A model generated the notes under the pieces. The model saw only the letters and a program-made list of their open reading frames with translations. It ran no database searches and was not told where the DNA came from. Shown piece by piece: positions 21,268 through 33,126 of a stretch of 64,000 nt of DNA; position 1 is the stretch's first letter; every line of letters begins with the position of its first letter. Source of the stretch: Polytrichum commune (lineage: Eukaryota; Streptophyta; Polytrichopsida; Polytrichales; Polytrichaceae). Position numbers and translations under genes: made by a program. The stretch is taken from positions 38,222,440 through 38,286,439 of the forward strand of contig OX485807.1 in NCBI GenBank assembly GCA_950295325.1. The letters run 5' to 3'.

Positions 21268-22458
21268 ACGCCGGTATTGTATACCGGCATGAATGCGAGC
21301 CCGTTAGCCCTGTATTGATCGCGGTGTCCCGTGATGCAATATAGGGCGTTATGCCTCTTTTGGGAGGTGGGCTCTTGTTATCATATCATATCATATTGTT
21401 TTAGTTAAGTTTAGTTAGGGTGGGGGGACATGGGTTTGTTTGTTATCAAGTTTTCTTTTGTTTAGGACGAGGTATGTGAGATATTTGATGGCATTTTCAT
21501 GTATTTTTTTCATGAGGGTTTTAATGTTATGTTTTGGGATTTTTAGGTTGGTTAGCTTTTCCATGGAATGTTCGTGGATAGCGCCTCTTACTCCGGCTGT
21601 GATGGTGATTAGGGGGTTGACTTTCCATCCATTGTTTTGTATGGTGTTGATGAGTGGGTCATATTTGGTGTGTTTGTGGGTGAGTGCTTCTTCAGGAAAT
21701 CTGTCATGGCAGTATGTAAATTCGATGAATTGGATTGTATGTTTAGGGGAGGGTAGCATCGGTGTTGATGATTGGTTGTGGGCTCCTATAATGCACATTA
21801 TGTCATGTCTTAGTTTGGCTTGGCAGTGGCATGTCGTTTGCGGGCATGTGCATGCTAGAAGCCATCCGGGTACTGTGTTGTCTGGCGGTTGGTTGTTGAG
21901 GTTACCAGCATTGGCCAATGTAAAGAATCGGGTGTTTTTGTTGGCTTGTAGTGTTTGTGTGATCAGATGGACTGCTTTGTTATGTCTTGATATTCTAAGC
22001 CCTTTTAAACAAGGGTGTTCGCATGTTGATAGTAGGTGGGGCCATGTGTCTCTGTCATTTCTTTGGCATAGTGTACAGTTAGGATTTGGGTATTGGAGAG
22101 GCCAAAATATATGTTTTCTATGGTTGCCCATGTATTGTGCATATCTAAATTTGAGGGTTTGGGTAATTTGTGTGTTGGGGACTTGCTTGCTTTTCCAGAA
22201 GTGGTTTGACAGTTTTTGGTTTATTTGTTCGTTTGATAGCCATTTGTTGACGTATAGGTATTTTTGGTTGGCTGATGCGGATTCTTGACTTTCATGTGCT
22301 TTTGTTATGAATGTGCGGAGGTTACGGATTGCTCCGTCGTGTGTGCTGGTTGGACAACTTGCTAGCCAATATGGGGTAGTGAAATTAGGGTTGTGTGTTA
22401 TTTCATGGTTTTTATGTTGGATGAATGAGAGGTGTGCTTGTGTTCTCTTGCTCTCTTT
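21268..22458 (-). mobile_element. LINE 3' end: ORF2 C-terminus plus structured 3' UTR
   Basis: Minus-strand order: open frame 22458-21415, then about 145 bp of 3' UTR with two hairpins (21307-21347 and 21270-21288), ending near an A/T- and C-rich tail. 5' truncation lies at a CT microsatellite (22489-22520). Same lineage as the decayed copy at 1-936. The intact frame suggests this is the younger copy. Confidence 0.8.
21415..22458 (-). CDS. LINE ORF2 C-terminal fragment with CCHC zinc knuckle (347 codons, no start)
   Basis: The frame is open from just after a stop at 22459-22461 to the TAA at 21415-21417. It contains TTPYWLASCPT, then AIRNL, KWLSNEQINQKLSNHFW, TLKFRYAQYMGNHRKHIFW and the knuckle CTLC..DTWPH....C with RHNKAVHLI after it. 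This is the region downstream of RNase H in RNase-H-bearing LINEs; the knuckle is thought to help bind template RNA. An internal ATG at 22131 gives only 238 aa and is not the true start, because conserved residues precede it. It has no reverse transcriptase or endonuclease, so it cannot move alone. Alternatives: none that fit the knuckle spacing shared with 1-936. Confidence 0.75.
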   Translation of the reverse strand, partial: KESKRTQAHLSFIQHKNHEITHNPNFTTPYWLASCPTSTHDGAIRNLRTFITKAHESQESASANQKYLYVNKWLSNEQINQKLSNHFWKSKQVPNTQITQTLKFRYAQYMGNHRKHIFWPLQYPNPNCTLCQRNDRDTWPHLLSTCEHPCLKGLRISRHNKAVHLITQTLQANKNTRFFTLANAGNLNNQPPDNTVPGWLLACTCPQTTCHCQAKLRHDIMCIIGAHNQSSTPMLPSPKHTIQFIEFTYCHDRFPEEALTHKHTKYDPLINTIQNNGWKVNPLITITAGVRGAIHEHSMEKLTNLKIPKHNIKTLMKKIHENAIKYLTYLVLNKRKLDNKQTHVPPP

Positions 22459-22488
22459 CTATAATGAATAGGTGTTTTCTCAACCAGT

Positions 22489-22520
22489 CCTCTCTCTCTC
22501 TCTTTCTCTCTCTCTCTCTT
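22489..22520 (+). repeat. (CT)n microsatellite
   Basis: Interrupted CT run at the truncated 5' end of the LINE. Confidence 0.9.
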
Positions 22521-24655
22521 CATACTTTACACATGTTTCAATTAATATTTAATGTGTAAGATGAAAGAAGCCACTAGCAATTAAGTTTTTTGTTTTTAAT
22601 GATAGAGAGTGCGTACTAGGGATTGAGTGATGTTATGTTCTTGACACTTAGAAATAGTTGATGAAAATTTGGTACTACAAAAATACATGGATGTTGTAAA
22701 CGTCAATGCTAAACTTGCTCAATCGTTGTACCAACCTACACTAGCATGCATAATGACATTGCACATGTGTTAGACTTCACCCTTAAAGTATAATTGGAGA
22801 CAATATGCTTCACTCTTATTCGTGTTGGAAACATTCACAATGAAGGTCCATGCAACAATATCCTAGTTTGGCTTCTATCGTGCATATGTTATGCCTTAAA
22901 TTGTAGATGTATTGCTTGATGCTGATTAAACATCCCATGTCTTAAAGGCATATACCAAATGCTACAACACCCTCTCAACAAAACAACACAATGTAACTAT
23001 TGAATTCACTTATTGTAATGATCATTTTATGCAATATGCTTATAACTTCCAGATGGGTACATTTGGCTCACTCACTACTCGTATGCAGAGTATAGATTGG
23101 AATATTGCATTACTAAACATTGTTTCAACCTAAAATAATAGTGCAACCCATTATTAATTCATTTACAAAACCATTGTGAGATATGGACATTACATGCATA
23201 ATATCACATTGTTTATAGGAGCATGTTAACAAATATCTTGCCAAAATCCTTGTATTAACTAAGCACGAACTTCAATAATTCAATGACTTCTTCTCACATA
23301 GCAACATGGATTCTTCACTTGCTATGCAACGAGAGTTGCATGGCTAAAAAAGTAAAAGCAAAAGTGCACCAAAGTTTGAGATGTTAATTTAAAAGAAAAT
23401 CACATCTATACAATAGAGGTCCTTAAATAACGTGGTGTGAACTCCTTTCAAGTGTTTTTGAGCTCTAGGATAAAATATTTCATAAAAAGTTTAACTTAGC
23501 ATAGGATTGACATTGAATATTGTATGGGTGATGAGCACATACTTATTCATGGCATGACAATAATTGGTAACAAACAATGATTATTTATGGAAATGATATG
23601 GTAAGAAATTGCAACTAGAACAACAACAACCCAAAAATGAAACTAATCTTAAACATTTGTGAGTGGAATTTGCATATCACATACAACGACCATCAAGGTA
23701 TTCTTGTCGAATTTGATATAGTTGTAATGTATTGTGCATATCTTATGAATTATCAATGTTTAGTACATTCAAAGTCAATTTTGTGACATTGTGAGGTCCA
23801 AGCCATGTTTTAATTGCATGAATGTCTTTTATAGAACCTCGCCTTCAGCTTTTGATTCTTCGAGGATTGACCTTAAGACATGAAAACCTCCTCTTTCTTT
23901 TTCCAAAGGCTTTGTGTTTATGTTGCTTTCGGTACGTGATAGGGATTGCTTGTTGTGAATAGAATTTCAACACTTTGTAATTGAGAAATAGCTCCTATGG
24001 AAAGAAAGTCAAACTAATTACTAAACATGGTCACATATGTCCTCTATTGCCACACAAATGATTGAACCTTAAAGACTTCTTTCACATCCCCGTCCTCCTT
24101 TACAAATTTGCCCATGTTGACCAAAAGTTCTTCAGAGCTTTAGAGCTTAAGGAGTCACCTCTCCACCCACTAGATATTTTCTTGTTCAATTCATTGTCTT
24201 TGTATATAAGCCCCATGGCCACCCACCTACTAGAAAGTATGTAGTACACTTTGACTACGCTCTAGAACACACACTCTCTAAGTTAGCCTAGATGTTTGCA
24301 AATGAACCGTCCTATGTTTATTAGAGAGAGTGATGCTTCACCATAGATTCATCTCATAGACATACACGGGTACAAAGCTAGGCTATACACCAAGTGCTAT
24401 TGGTGCTATTGCATATTATCAATGGAGGTAATATCTTTTGATACACCATGTCATTATTTTATCCTATTTTCATTGTATTGTGCATGATTAACATATATGA
24501 CAAAGCTTTTAAAATTCTATGGATATTTTGTGACATTGATGAATATTTCGAAGTTCCAAGATTGGTTTGCGAAATCATGTACTTTTTGTCACCTTAGACA
24601 TATTTCAATATCCGTGTACTAACTAATTCCCTTGTCGTTCTTTCTAATAACACTA
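22521..24655. other. Gene-free AT-rich stretch
   Basis: No coding or repeat structure that I can support. Confidence 0.4.
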
Positions 24656-25027
24656 TAAGGTATGGGGGTGTTATTCATTTCGTTTTCCTTATTTTATGTC
24701 TTTTATTGATTGTATTTACATCTTCGATTTCATATTGCATTAACAAATGGACCCTTGACAAGAACCATATCGGAAACTAGACGTCCCCTAATTTAGTCAT
24801 GGCAATCAAAAGTACACAGTTTGTTGATTCCTCGATTTAGTACACGAGACCTCCCAATTGTATCAAGTGTTGAGTGTAGAGAAGTTAATACCATTTGAAG
24901 ACGTAGTCCAACCTCTTTCAAGGATGTTTGTTTGAGGTGTTTGATGTATGAACCTCACCTGACCACATACCAATCAAAATATAGGGCTCTAATTACAAAT
25001 AAAATACCATATAACACCCACATGTAC
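24656..25027 (+). mobile_element. MITE family F, copy 6
   Basis: Ends AAGGTATGGGGGTGTTATTC and ATAACACCCACATGTACC are inverted. Internal TTTTATTGATTGTATTTACA, AGTACACAGTTTGTTGATTC, TAGTCCAACCTCTTT blocks. Confidence 0.65.
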
Positions 25028-25315
25028 CATATACATATACGAATCGCCTAGTCCTTATAATCGCATTGTGAACGTTCTCAAAGGATCGAAGACGGTTTTG
25101 GATAACTTTTGAAGTGAGTGCGAGAGAGACACGGCATCAAACATGGGTTTGGAGCATCCAAGGAAATTTTGAAACGCTTGCAAGGAATGTATCTCACCGC
25201 CATGGTGATTGTGCCTATGACCAACTCCTACTGTAAAGTGTATTGGTACCCGTTCCTGCATCCTTCTTTTGCTGGGACTTTGACCTCACCCTGCCCCATA
25301 CCAATAAGGTTATTA

Positions 25316-26044
25316 AGGTAGAGGGTGCTAAAACCAACACCCCACTCAAAACCAACACTCATAAATGCCTCTCAATCAGCAACACTTTACTACTTTGAAA
25401 TGTTCCCCATGGTGTAGGAGTGTATGGGCCTGCAGAGTGATGGTTTTAGGTGTCATTAGTGGCACCACCTCATAGCGGCCTCCATTGCCTTCATGTAGGG
25501 TTGGTGACAGGCTCCACTCTATCTCGGGTTGGTTAAAGGTGGCTTGAGGGTGGCTTGTCAATGCCTATTCTAGCCATTCTATACACTGCAAGGGGGGGGG
25601 TATAGCCATTCTATTCACAAAGTCACGAAAATAGGCCCACAAAGCACAAGGGGGGTTGGTACCCAGGATGTAAGGTGTTGGTTTTGCAAGTGAACTAGGT
25701 GGGATCATGAAGGTGGCCATGTGGCTTTGCGCACCGTTACTAGTTGGTCTGTGACCTAGCTTGGGTCTAGTACCCAACTATGTTGTGTTGGTTCTAGGCA
25801 ATGAAGGTGGGGGGTCCTCATCATATCCAAGGTCATCATACACGGGGCCTATATATTGGTTTAAGGAAGCTAGTGCTTTTGACTTTGAATATTCATCAAA
25901 TATCTAAATGAGGCTAGAAATATTTTTTCTTTCTTTATACTTATGTCTAGAACAAAGGCTAATATGAATATATATATATATATGAACCATGTAGCCATAT
26001 GCATGTGCAATAGCTTAAAGTGTTGGTGTAAGCACCCTCTACCT
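25316..26044 (-). mobile_element. TIR element family E, copy 2 (inverted)
   Basis: Ends AGGTAGAGGGTGCTAAAACC and GTAAGCACCCTCTACCT, with TA on both sides. Reverse complement of family E inside. A G9 run at 25592-25600 corresponds to the C12 run of copy 3. Confidence 0.75.
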
Positions 26045-26046
26045 TA

Positions 26047-26200
26047 TGACGAGCATGTAAGGGCCCGTGACCATTGCGCTCTAAGATCTCTCATTGGTCG
26101 AAAAGGTCGAGTCCGTCCAAGTTCACTTCACACTAGAAGGTGAAGGCATGAGGCCCCGAAGAATTTATCATAGATGATAAGTCTACATGGTAGACTAATT
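26047..26200 (+). mobile_element. Family A MITE fragment
   Basis: GACGAGCATGTAAGGGCCCGTGACC-like start, then TCTCATTGGTCGAAAAGG and TTCACACTAGAAGGTGAAGG as in family A. Cut at 26200 by the LTR. Confidence 0.45.
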
Positions 26201-26539
26201 TGTAACGACTCTCATATTGAGAGAGAGGAAAAATAAGAAGCCTGACCCCCGCCCAACCTTGAGCTTATATACTTGAAGGAACTAAGAGTTGAAGCTTCCC
26301 TCAACTAGTCCTCGAGCATATAACTAACCGGGCTATCCCCCCATGCCTTTGGGGTAAGTTAGGGGTTCTTAACTAATGGTTGTTTCTTACGAGGTGACGA
26401 CATTGTGTAACACCATAATCTCCTCTACCTTTTAGAATGATTAGACCTCCCAAGGTGGAGTCCTCTAGTCTTACATATAGTAAAGTCTAGTTGGAATCAG
26501 AGATAGCAAGATGTAACTAATAAATAAATACACATCACA
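26201..26539 (-). mobile_element. LTR of an LTR retrotransposon, with polypurine tract and end of the coding region
   Basis: The segment begins TGTAACGACTCTCATA and ends ACACATCACA on the plus strand, so it is TG...CA on either strand. Next to it, on the minus strand, lies AAGTGGGGAGGTG (26552-26540), a typical polypurine tract. The preceding minus-strand codons read FAVDERGQFISKWGGV then stop, a reading typical of polyproteins that end at the tract. Within the LTR are TTATATAC and AATAAATAAATA. No second LTR was seen, so this is one end of a decayed element. Confidence 0.55.
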
Positions 26540-26552
26540 CACCTCCCCACTT

Positions 26553-27598
26553 AGAAATGAATTGTCCGCGTTCATCTACTGCAAACCCCAAATTGTAGTG
26601 CATCAAATTAATAGTCAAGATCACCGCTTAATTTAAACCAAGTCATGGAATTTGTATTTGTACCCATGCTCCATGCTCCATGCCACTCATAGGATGATAC
26701 AATTTAATAATAACGCCCTACATGATCTTACAAGATCTTCGTTGTTCTATTCATAACACTATGATCCAAAAACATGTAAGACAATAATGTGTGTGACTTA
26801 ATGTCATTAGAATACCCATGTCGAAGGTTAATCTACAACTCAAAGTGTCATGAAAATATCATATTTTGATATGGAAAAAGATTTGACCACGTAGAAGTCC
26901 CTCCATATTAGCACATCAATATAGGGTGCCCTCTTCGTTTCAATCCCTCTAAACCCATGTCAACCAACATGGAGGGAATGTGGTGGAATTTAATGGTGAT
27001 ATTAAGTGCTCAATGTACAATGTGTGGTTATGCAATGAACTTAATGGAATGCATTCTCAACCCTCTACTCTCTTTAAGCCTTGAATGGGCCTTAATTTTA
27101 TGAAAACTTTGGTGAGTGGTTGCCATGTGCCCCAACAATTTCCAAATTAGACATCATTCTACAAAGATTGCAAACTTTGGTCATTGGCTAGCGAGCCATT
27201 GGCATTGGTCCCCACCCATGAGGCAATACCAAACCCTATCACAATGGTAATGATAGCTCAAAATTACCTAGTGAAAGAGAAGCAATCATTAAACTATGTA
27301 GTCCTTGTAATATTGGAACAAGATAAAGTTAATATGTCTATATACACAAAAGAACACATTTTTCCATAATTTTAAACAGTCATTGTGACTTGTCCATTGC
27401 AACTATTGACTTGAAACATTCTCTTCCAACAACTCCAAAAATTGCACATCAATATATTGTCTTCTAGTGTTTGAGTAAAGTATGAGCCCATTGAATAGTA
27501 CATCTCACACCCTACACCAACACATGTACAATCCTTGTATATCGCCACATCATGAGCCATGAATTCCAACAAAGTGTTAAGTGACACCCCAATTTTTG
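26553..27598. other. Gene-free stretch, probably partly decayed retroelement interior
   Basis: Minus-strand codons just right of the polypurine tract are open for about 30 residues. Beyond that nothing is recognisable. Confidence 0.3.
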
Positions 27599-27617
27599 AG
27601 AGAGAGAGAGAGAGAGA
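27599..27617 (+). repeat. (GA)n microsatellite
   Basis: Simple GA repeat immediately before family J copy 2. Confidence 0.85.
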
Positions 27618-27625
27618 TCACAAAC

Positions 27626-27821
27626 GAGCATACCTCTCATCCATCCACTAGAAAAACTTAACCTCCTACATGTTTGTTGACGGTTCATCTCAAGTGATCT
27701 TGGATAAACTAATTCGGGGTCTTAAAAGCCAATTTTTGATTTCAAATTGACTTTATAATAACCTTCAGGTTGCACGTTATTTTTTAATATTTTTATGTTA
27801 GATGATAGAGAGGTATGCTCA
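27626..27821 (+). repeat. Small MITE-like family J, copy 2
   Basis: Ends GAGCATACCTCTCATCCATC and GATAGAGAGGTATGCTC are inverted. Internal CATGTTTGTTGACGGTTC and ACTAATTCGGGGTCTTA blocks match copy 1. Confidence 0.55.
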
Positions 27822-28337
27822 AATATGATAACTCCCTCTCTCCCAATTTAAGTTAGTCGAATGCTTAAGAATTCAAATGCATGTCAATTTCCCGATAACC
27901 TCCGATCGACAAGCCGTGTTGTCTACATATAGACACATTTTATTGCCAAGAGTCAAAAGGGATGAGTCGAGAGTAGTAAAAATGATGAAGCACGGGGGTT
28001 AAGGAGAAAAGGTTGAAGCATATTGGTGGGGATGATTAGTCATGATGTAACTTAACATGGATGCTGTTGAGTTCGGGGTTCTAGTGGTGGAGTGGGGAGT
28101 GTTGACCTAACATGAAGCCAAGACAATCTCATCATGCCTTCACTTGCTCCTTGAGTTCAAATACCAAGGTGATTGGATCCCATGTGCGGCACTAGGTCCT
28201 CCTTATATCAAAGAAAAGAACGAGATGATACGGTATATAAAAGAAAAAGGTTCGGAAAGGGGACACGTGGCCTACTTATACATCTCAAGAGCTTGAGCCA
28301 TTTTAAAACTTGGAAAACGATATCGTAACAATACTAA

Positions 28338-28697
28338 GGGCCACTTCACACACGAGCCAAGGGATATGACCATGTAATTGTGAGGGCCCTTGTCTCTTAT
28401 CCAAAGGTCCTACCAACTATCTAAGGCCCTTGACTTTGACATGGTGTGTTAGAATTTGCGTTAGGCATACCTCTTGGTGGTGGGCCTGATGCAAATTTCG
28501 TCATAACCTGTATCATTTTCCATAATCTACTAGGTAGGAATTTATGTACATTTTTTTCATGCATGATTGTTTTTTGGGATCCTTAGGCGTTCACTGTACA
28601 ATGTGAAGTGAACTTGGAGAGTCTTAACCTCTTCAACCAATGAAAGATCTTAGAAAGCAAATGTCATGGGCCTTCAGTCTTGTGTGTGAAGTGACCC
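28338..28697 (+). mobile_element. Harbinger-like MITE family A, copy 3 (360 bp)
   Basis: Ends GGGCCACTTCACACACGAG and CTTGTGTGTGAAGTGACCC. Target duplication TAA at 28335-28337 and 28698-28700. Its inside is the version seen at 1859-2190, so family A has at least two subfamilies. Confidence 0.85.
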
Positions 28698-28700
28698 TAA

Positions 28701-29570
28701 GCAGCTACATGATAGTTTCTTTCCAAGAAAGAGGCGACGATTAAAGAAACTATGATAATTTATACTTCTTTGTTGAAAAGTTCACAAATATACAACATGA
28801 GTGCTCTCCGTCGATGGGGAATTCCGAACTAAAGGGAACCATGCTCGTGTGATACTCAGTCCCATGGAACGCAACCAAGGAGTTATGTATGGTTACAATT
28901 TTGTGGATCCATGTATTAGTCAAGGATTTATGCCACATTTATTATGAGATTGCCTCCAGTTCAAGCCAAAGCCACTTGCATTTATCCACATATTGTAGAA
29001 CAACAAGAAATTACAATACTCAAGAGGTCTATAAGTAATATGTTATTTTACTCAATTGCGTGTTATCTAGTTTGACACATATCTCAATATTACGACATGG
29101 ATCAATTGTCTCATCCCCCACCAAATTAGAGAGAAAACATAAGCTCTCTTTAGTAATATTAGAGTTGTTCTTAAAAGATCACATAGAAGGTCAAACACAA
29201 ACACGAATCATGAATTTCACGAGCAATCATATTGTTGCATACTCTTGTTTCTCTTGGTGTTAGGATCCATGAACACGCACATGTGTAAAGATGATTTTTT
29301 TCATCTTATTCTCGGCCTCATTGGAGTTTAGACTTAAGTTGCTAGGGACTTGCACGGTTGGTGGGCCTACCTTGGGCCTAGCGTGCCTTTGTCCAAAGTA
29401 TTTGATACACCGGATAGGTTGCTCCCGTCCATTTAAAGATAACTCTATTATGGAGGAGAGAGGATGTATCATGATTCATCACATATGTGTAGACCTAACC
29501 ATCCGATGTAGGAAAACCCATGTTGACCTAACCCATAACAAGATTGATGTTCTCGACTTTCATCACGCCT
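28701..29570. other. Gene-free spacer
   Basis: Short open frames on both strands but no domain, splice series or repeat recognised. Confidence 0.4.
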
Positions 29571-29573
29571 TGA

Positions 29574-30073
29574 GGGCCACTTCACACACGAGACTGAGAG
29601 CCCATGACCATAACACCTCAAGCACTCTCATTGGTGAAAAAGGCGGAGCCGGTCCAAGTTGGCTTCACACTATGCTTGAGGAACCAACGGAGTATGTGAA
29701 TGCAAGATGGATGTAAAGTCTACATGGATTCTTATGTGGCATCGAATGGATCATGTTTCATGGTCACTTGGACCATTTTCAAAAGCCACCTCTTGGAGGT
29801 AGGCCTAACACAAAACTGGGAGATCATGGCACTCCGAATGTTCACGACCGTTGATTTATTCTATTTTATCATGTGTGAGGACCCCACATGAATAGAAATT
29901 CATTGAAATAACATTTGGTTGAGGGCCCGGTCACATATGACTTCACACTACACTTGAGGGTCCGTGACCACACTACATGGTTTTGGAGGTGTCTTGGGAT
30001 GGCCTTTGGACACTTTCTTTTGGGCTCTCATAACTTCATGGTCATGGCTCTTGGCTTGTGTGTGAAGTGGCCC
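29574..30073 (+). mobile_element. Harbinger-like MITE family A, copy 4 (500 bp)
   Basis: Ends GGGCCACTTCACACACGAG and CTTGTGTGTGAAGTGGCCC. TGA on both sides (29571-29573, 30074-30076). Very close to 16141-16607 except for an extra 30 or so bases near 29645. Confidence 0.88.
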
Positions 30074-30186
30074 TGAGTGTTCCTTGGAGTTTGATGACCC
30101 CAATGATCGAGTGACGTGCGCCCCACCAAATTTAAACAAAACAAGAAAATCAAACTCTCTTGGTAGCTTGCCCGACACTAATTTTA

Positions 30187-30230
30187 TATGTATATATATA
30201 TATATAGACACACACACACACGCACATGCA
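30187..30230 (+). repeat. (TA)n/(CA)n microsatellite
   Basis: TA run passing into CA run. Confidence 0.85.
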
Positions 30231-30295
30231 CATATTCATACATACATAATGGAAGGTACTGGTTGGATTGCATTCAAGTTGAATAATTGAAAAAC

Positions 30296-30320
30296 GAAGA
30301 AGAAGAAGAAGAAGAAGAAA
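30296..30320 (+). repeat. (GAA)n microsatellite
   Basis: About eight GAA units. Confidence 0.9.
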
Positions 30321-30466
30321 TCCTTTAGTGGGTTTGAAAATCTTGAATAAATACTTGAATTATGATCATAATTTGTGGAAACAACAATATTTTAGTTTGA
30401 ATTATGCATTTAAAGTAAAATGTAGGTTCATGACCTACATTATATGTATTCACATCATGTGTGCCT

Positions 30467-30720
30467 AAGGTATACGAGCGTTGTTCAGTTTGTATACTTT
30501 GTTCTCCATTTACTAATCAAATATTGTCTTCAAATTTGTGTTGCATCAACAAACATATAATGAAACATCGACAAAAACCGATTAGTTGGAAATTGGACTT
30601 CCCCTTATTAGTTATGGTTATCGTAAGTGCATGTATGTTGATTCCTCAACTAAATACATAGGCCCTCTCAATCGTCTTCACTATGAGTGTGGAGTATTTA
30701 ATATAACTTGAGATACGAGA
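30467..30720 (+). mobile_element. MITE family F, copy 7 (partial)
   Basis: AAGGTATACGAGCGTTGTTC start, then GTTCTCCATTTACTAATC, GTGTTGCATCAACAAA, GGACTTCCCCTTA and AGTGCATGTATGTTGATTCC. The right end is lost. Confidence 0.5.
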
Positions 30721-31249
30721 GTTATATATAAAGTGGCAAAAGGGAGGATACAAATCATGAGTTTTGGGGGAATCGTCATCAAATCCCATTCTTAATATCC
30801 TCTATTATACTCCTAATCAAAAAAATAAAAATAAAACTCATGATTTGAATCCTTCCATTTGCAAAATTTGAGTTGTGGTTCAAGAAGAGATCATTTTGTA
30901 GTCTTGGGCCAAATCATGTGTTTGCACCCCCCGAAATAGACACCCTCCTCCTCCATGTGCCCCATGTGGGCTAAGGTGACATCACCTCCTCTATTTGGAT
31001 GAGTTGGTGTCCCTTCTTGTTGTTTAAATTCTAGAAGAAGGTCCATGATTCAGGCCAAGGCAACATCACCCTCGTCTGCTAGGATGAATAGGTGTCACCT
31101 CTTCTTATCCAAAGTCTAAAAGATTGTTCATACTCTAAGATGCATTTAACAATTATGGAAATCCCAAAGTATCTTTACTTCATGAACTTACTGGTACACA
31201 ACCCTAAATTTTTGAGATTCCCCAAAAAAACACAAAATTACTTTACAAT

Positions 31250-31345
31250 AACTCTATAGTCCAATCTCTTTTGAGCACATGTCTTTAAGATGTTTGCTCC
31301 ACGATCCTCATCTCACCTCGCCACATGTCATTCAAATATAGGTGT
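31250..31345 (+). repeat. Family F/G right-half fragment
   Basis: TAGTCCAATCTCTTTTGAGC, ACATGTCTTTAAGATGTTTG and CATTCAAATATAGGTGTCCA match the right halves of families F and G. Confidence 0.5.
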
Positions 31346-31944
31346 CCAATCTACAAATGATGGCATGGATATTATGGGAACTTGAGCCATGAACATCAAA
31401 ACCTAAAGATGAAACAAGAGACATGGACATACCAAACCAGTGACCATGCCCATGTTCCTTGTACGATTTCTCATAAAAATCATTCATTTTTGGAGTTGTT
31501 GTCGCAGTGGTTGAACCAAAGGTTTCCCTATGTGGAAATTACATTTTGGCACTCAAAGTGTTGAACCACATATCCCTCCACGGTAATCATCCCATGTCTT
31601 GTCTTTGCAAGTACGGTTCCCCATACTTCAATGACCTTGCCTAACTTAGGGAAGAGGAAAGGTGAACAATAAATGAGAGAACGAAATTACAACAACAACC
31701 TACCGTACCTTACCCTTTAACATTTTCATGGATTCGATGCTTCTTTGTTTCGGCAATGAAACACTAAACTTTCCATTCTATGAAAATAAATGACACATGT
31801 CGTCATCGCAATGGTTGTGACCTCATAAAAATGCCATATAGCGGCAAGGTACATACCGATTTGGGCGAACCAATCATTACACTCGTTCCTTGTTGGATGC
31901 CTAAACCCTTGCCTTCAAGGAATCAGTGTATGGGTTGGTTCGCC
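31346..31944. other. Gene-free spacer
   Basis: No coding or repeat structure recognised. Confidence 0.4.
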
Positions 31945-32080
31945 CCAGCCGGTACACTGTAGTGGGTAAGAGTCATTTGAAGGGAACATGCCGACCTTCT
32001 TGTAGACCTAGTAATAGAGTATAATAGGCCCAAAACCATACATACATAACATATACAAAACAACAAACAGACTGACATAC

Positions 32081-32300
32081 TACACCAAATATGATATTTA
32101 GTGCAACTTGCTATTTGGATACACACGGTGCTATATCTTTTTACTATTGGAATATTTTTTTACCAAGAGAAGTTGTCAATGTTCTATAATGTCCAAACGA
32201 CCAATTTAACATTTGTTAGTAAAATACGAGATGAACAAAAATAGATATAGCGTTGCGTAATTCCAAACTGTAAGTCACACTAAATATCATATTTAGTGCA
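32081..32300 (+). mobile_element. Mariner-like MITE, about 220 bp
   Basis: Ends ACACCAAATATGATATTTAGTG and CACTAAATATCATATTTAGTG are inverted. TA precedes the left end; the right flank is CA, so the target duplication is imperfect. Same terminal family as 51191-51565. Confidence 0.65.
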
Positions 32301-32737
32301 CTAACTAAGCTTATGTGCATTCTACTCTAGTGCCTGGGAAAGTGAAGACTGGCTGAACCGGTGACCTAGCAGTAGACTACAGTAGTCCCCAAAGCGTACG
32401 TATAATATACGATACGTATCGAGTACGGGACAACACACGATAGTAGTCATAACTACGGAGTGCAGCGGTATTGGTGGCTGGGGAAATTAAGCTAACCTGA
32501 TGAACCGGTGACCTAGAAGGAGGCTTTAGTGGTAGAGTATAGTAGACACAAAACCCTTACATACATATTTCTATATACATACTGCATTAGTGGTAGACTT
32601 CACGTACCTAATACGTATTCCGGACCAGTAGTGCGTGCCCAGGAAAACCAGAGGACCGGGTCAACCGGTGATATGGTAGTAGAGTACAATATACCAGTTT
32701 CCAAACCATACATACATATAACATACATACCACATAC

Positions 32738-33126
32738 TATGTCACCAATTCTATTGGTCTTGCTCAATACTATAATGCAAGGAACATTGGTGCTTTTATT
32801 TTGCAATGATGTGAAAGGGAGCCTGTTCTTCCTTACTGTTATCTCCAACACTAAATTTAAACCTAATGTAATTTGTCATCCCTTGCTTAAAATTTTGGAC
32901 ATCATTGATTTATAACGATGTTGCAATTGGTGTCACTTACTAAGTGGTTTTCAATACAAAAAATATGAAGATGTAGAATATACCAAACGTTTGTAAAAAT
33001 TACAATTTCATTATAAAAATGTAAGTTGGGATGACAATACTTGTAAAACTTATTCATAAGCGTGTGATTAAAAAAGTTACCACAGTGACATAAAATACCA
33101 TCTGTCATTGGATACAGTGTTTAGTG
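32738..33126 (-). mobile_element. Mariner-like MITE, inverted relative of 51191-51565, ends worn
   Basis: TGTCACCAATTCTATTGGTC with TTGCTCAATAC at the left, and GTTACCACAGTGACATAAAA with ACAGTGTTTAGTGTA at the right, are the reverse complement of blocks in 51191-51565. It splits the AACCGGTG array, so it inserted after the array formed. Confidence 0.65.

Noticed and set aside
21440-22288. 282-codon plus-strand open frame, hydrophobic and Cys-rich
   Set aside because: Shadow of the LINE frame on the other strand, which carries the zinc knuckle.
22391-22445. Similarity of the LINE sequence ATGTTGGATGAATGAGAGG to the right end of family J
   Set aside because: About 20 bases only, inside a coherent LINE reading frame; probably chance.
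25565-25777. 70-codon frame shared with 52623-52844
   Set aside because: Inside family E copies and no known domain; kept only as a finding to test.
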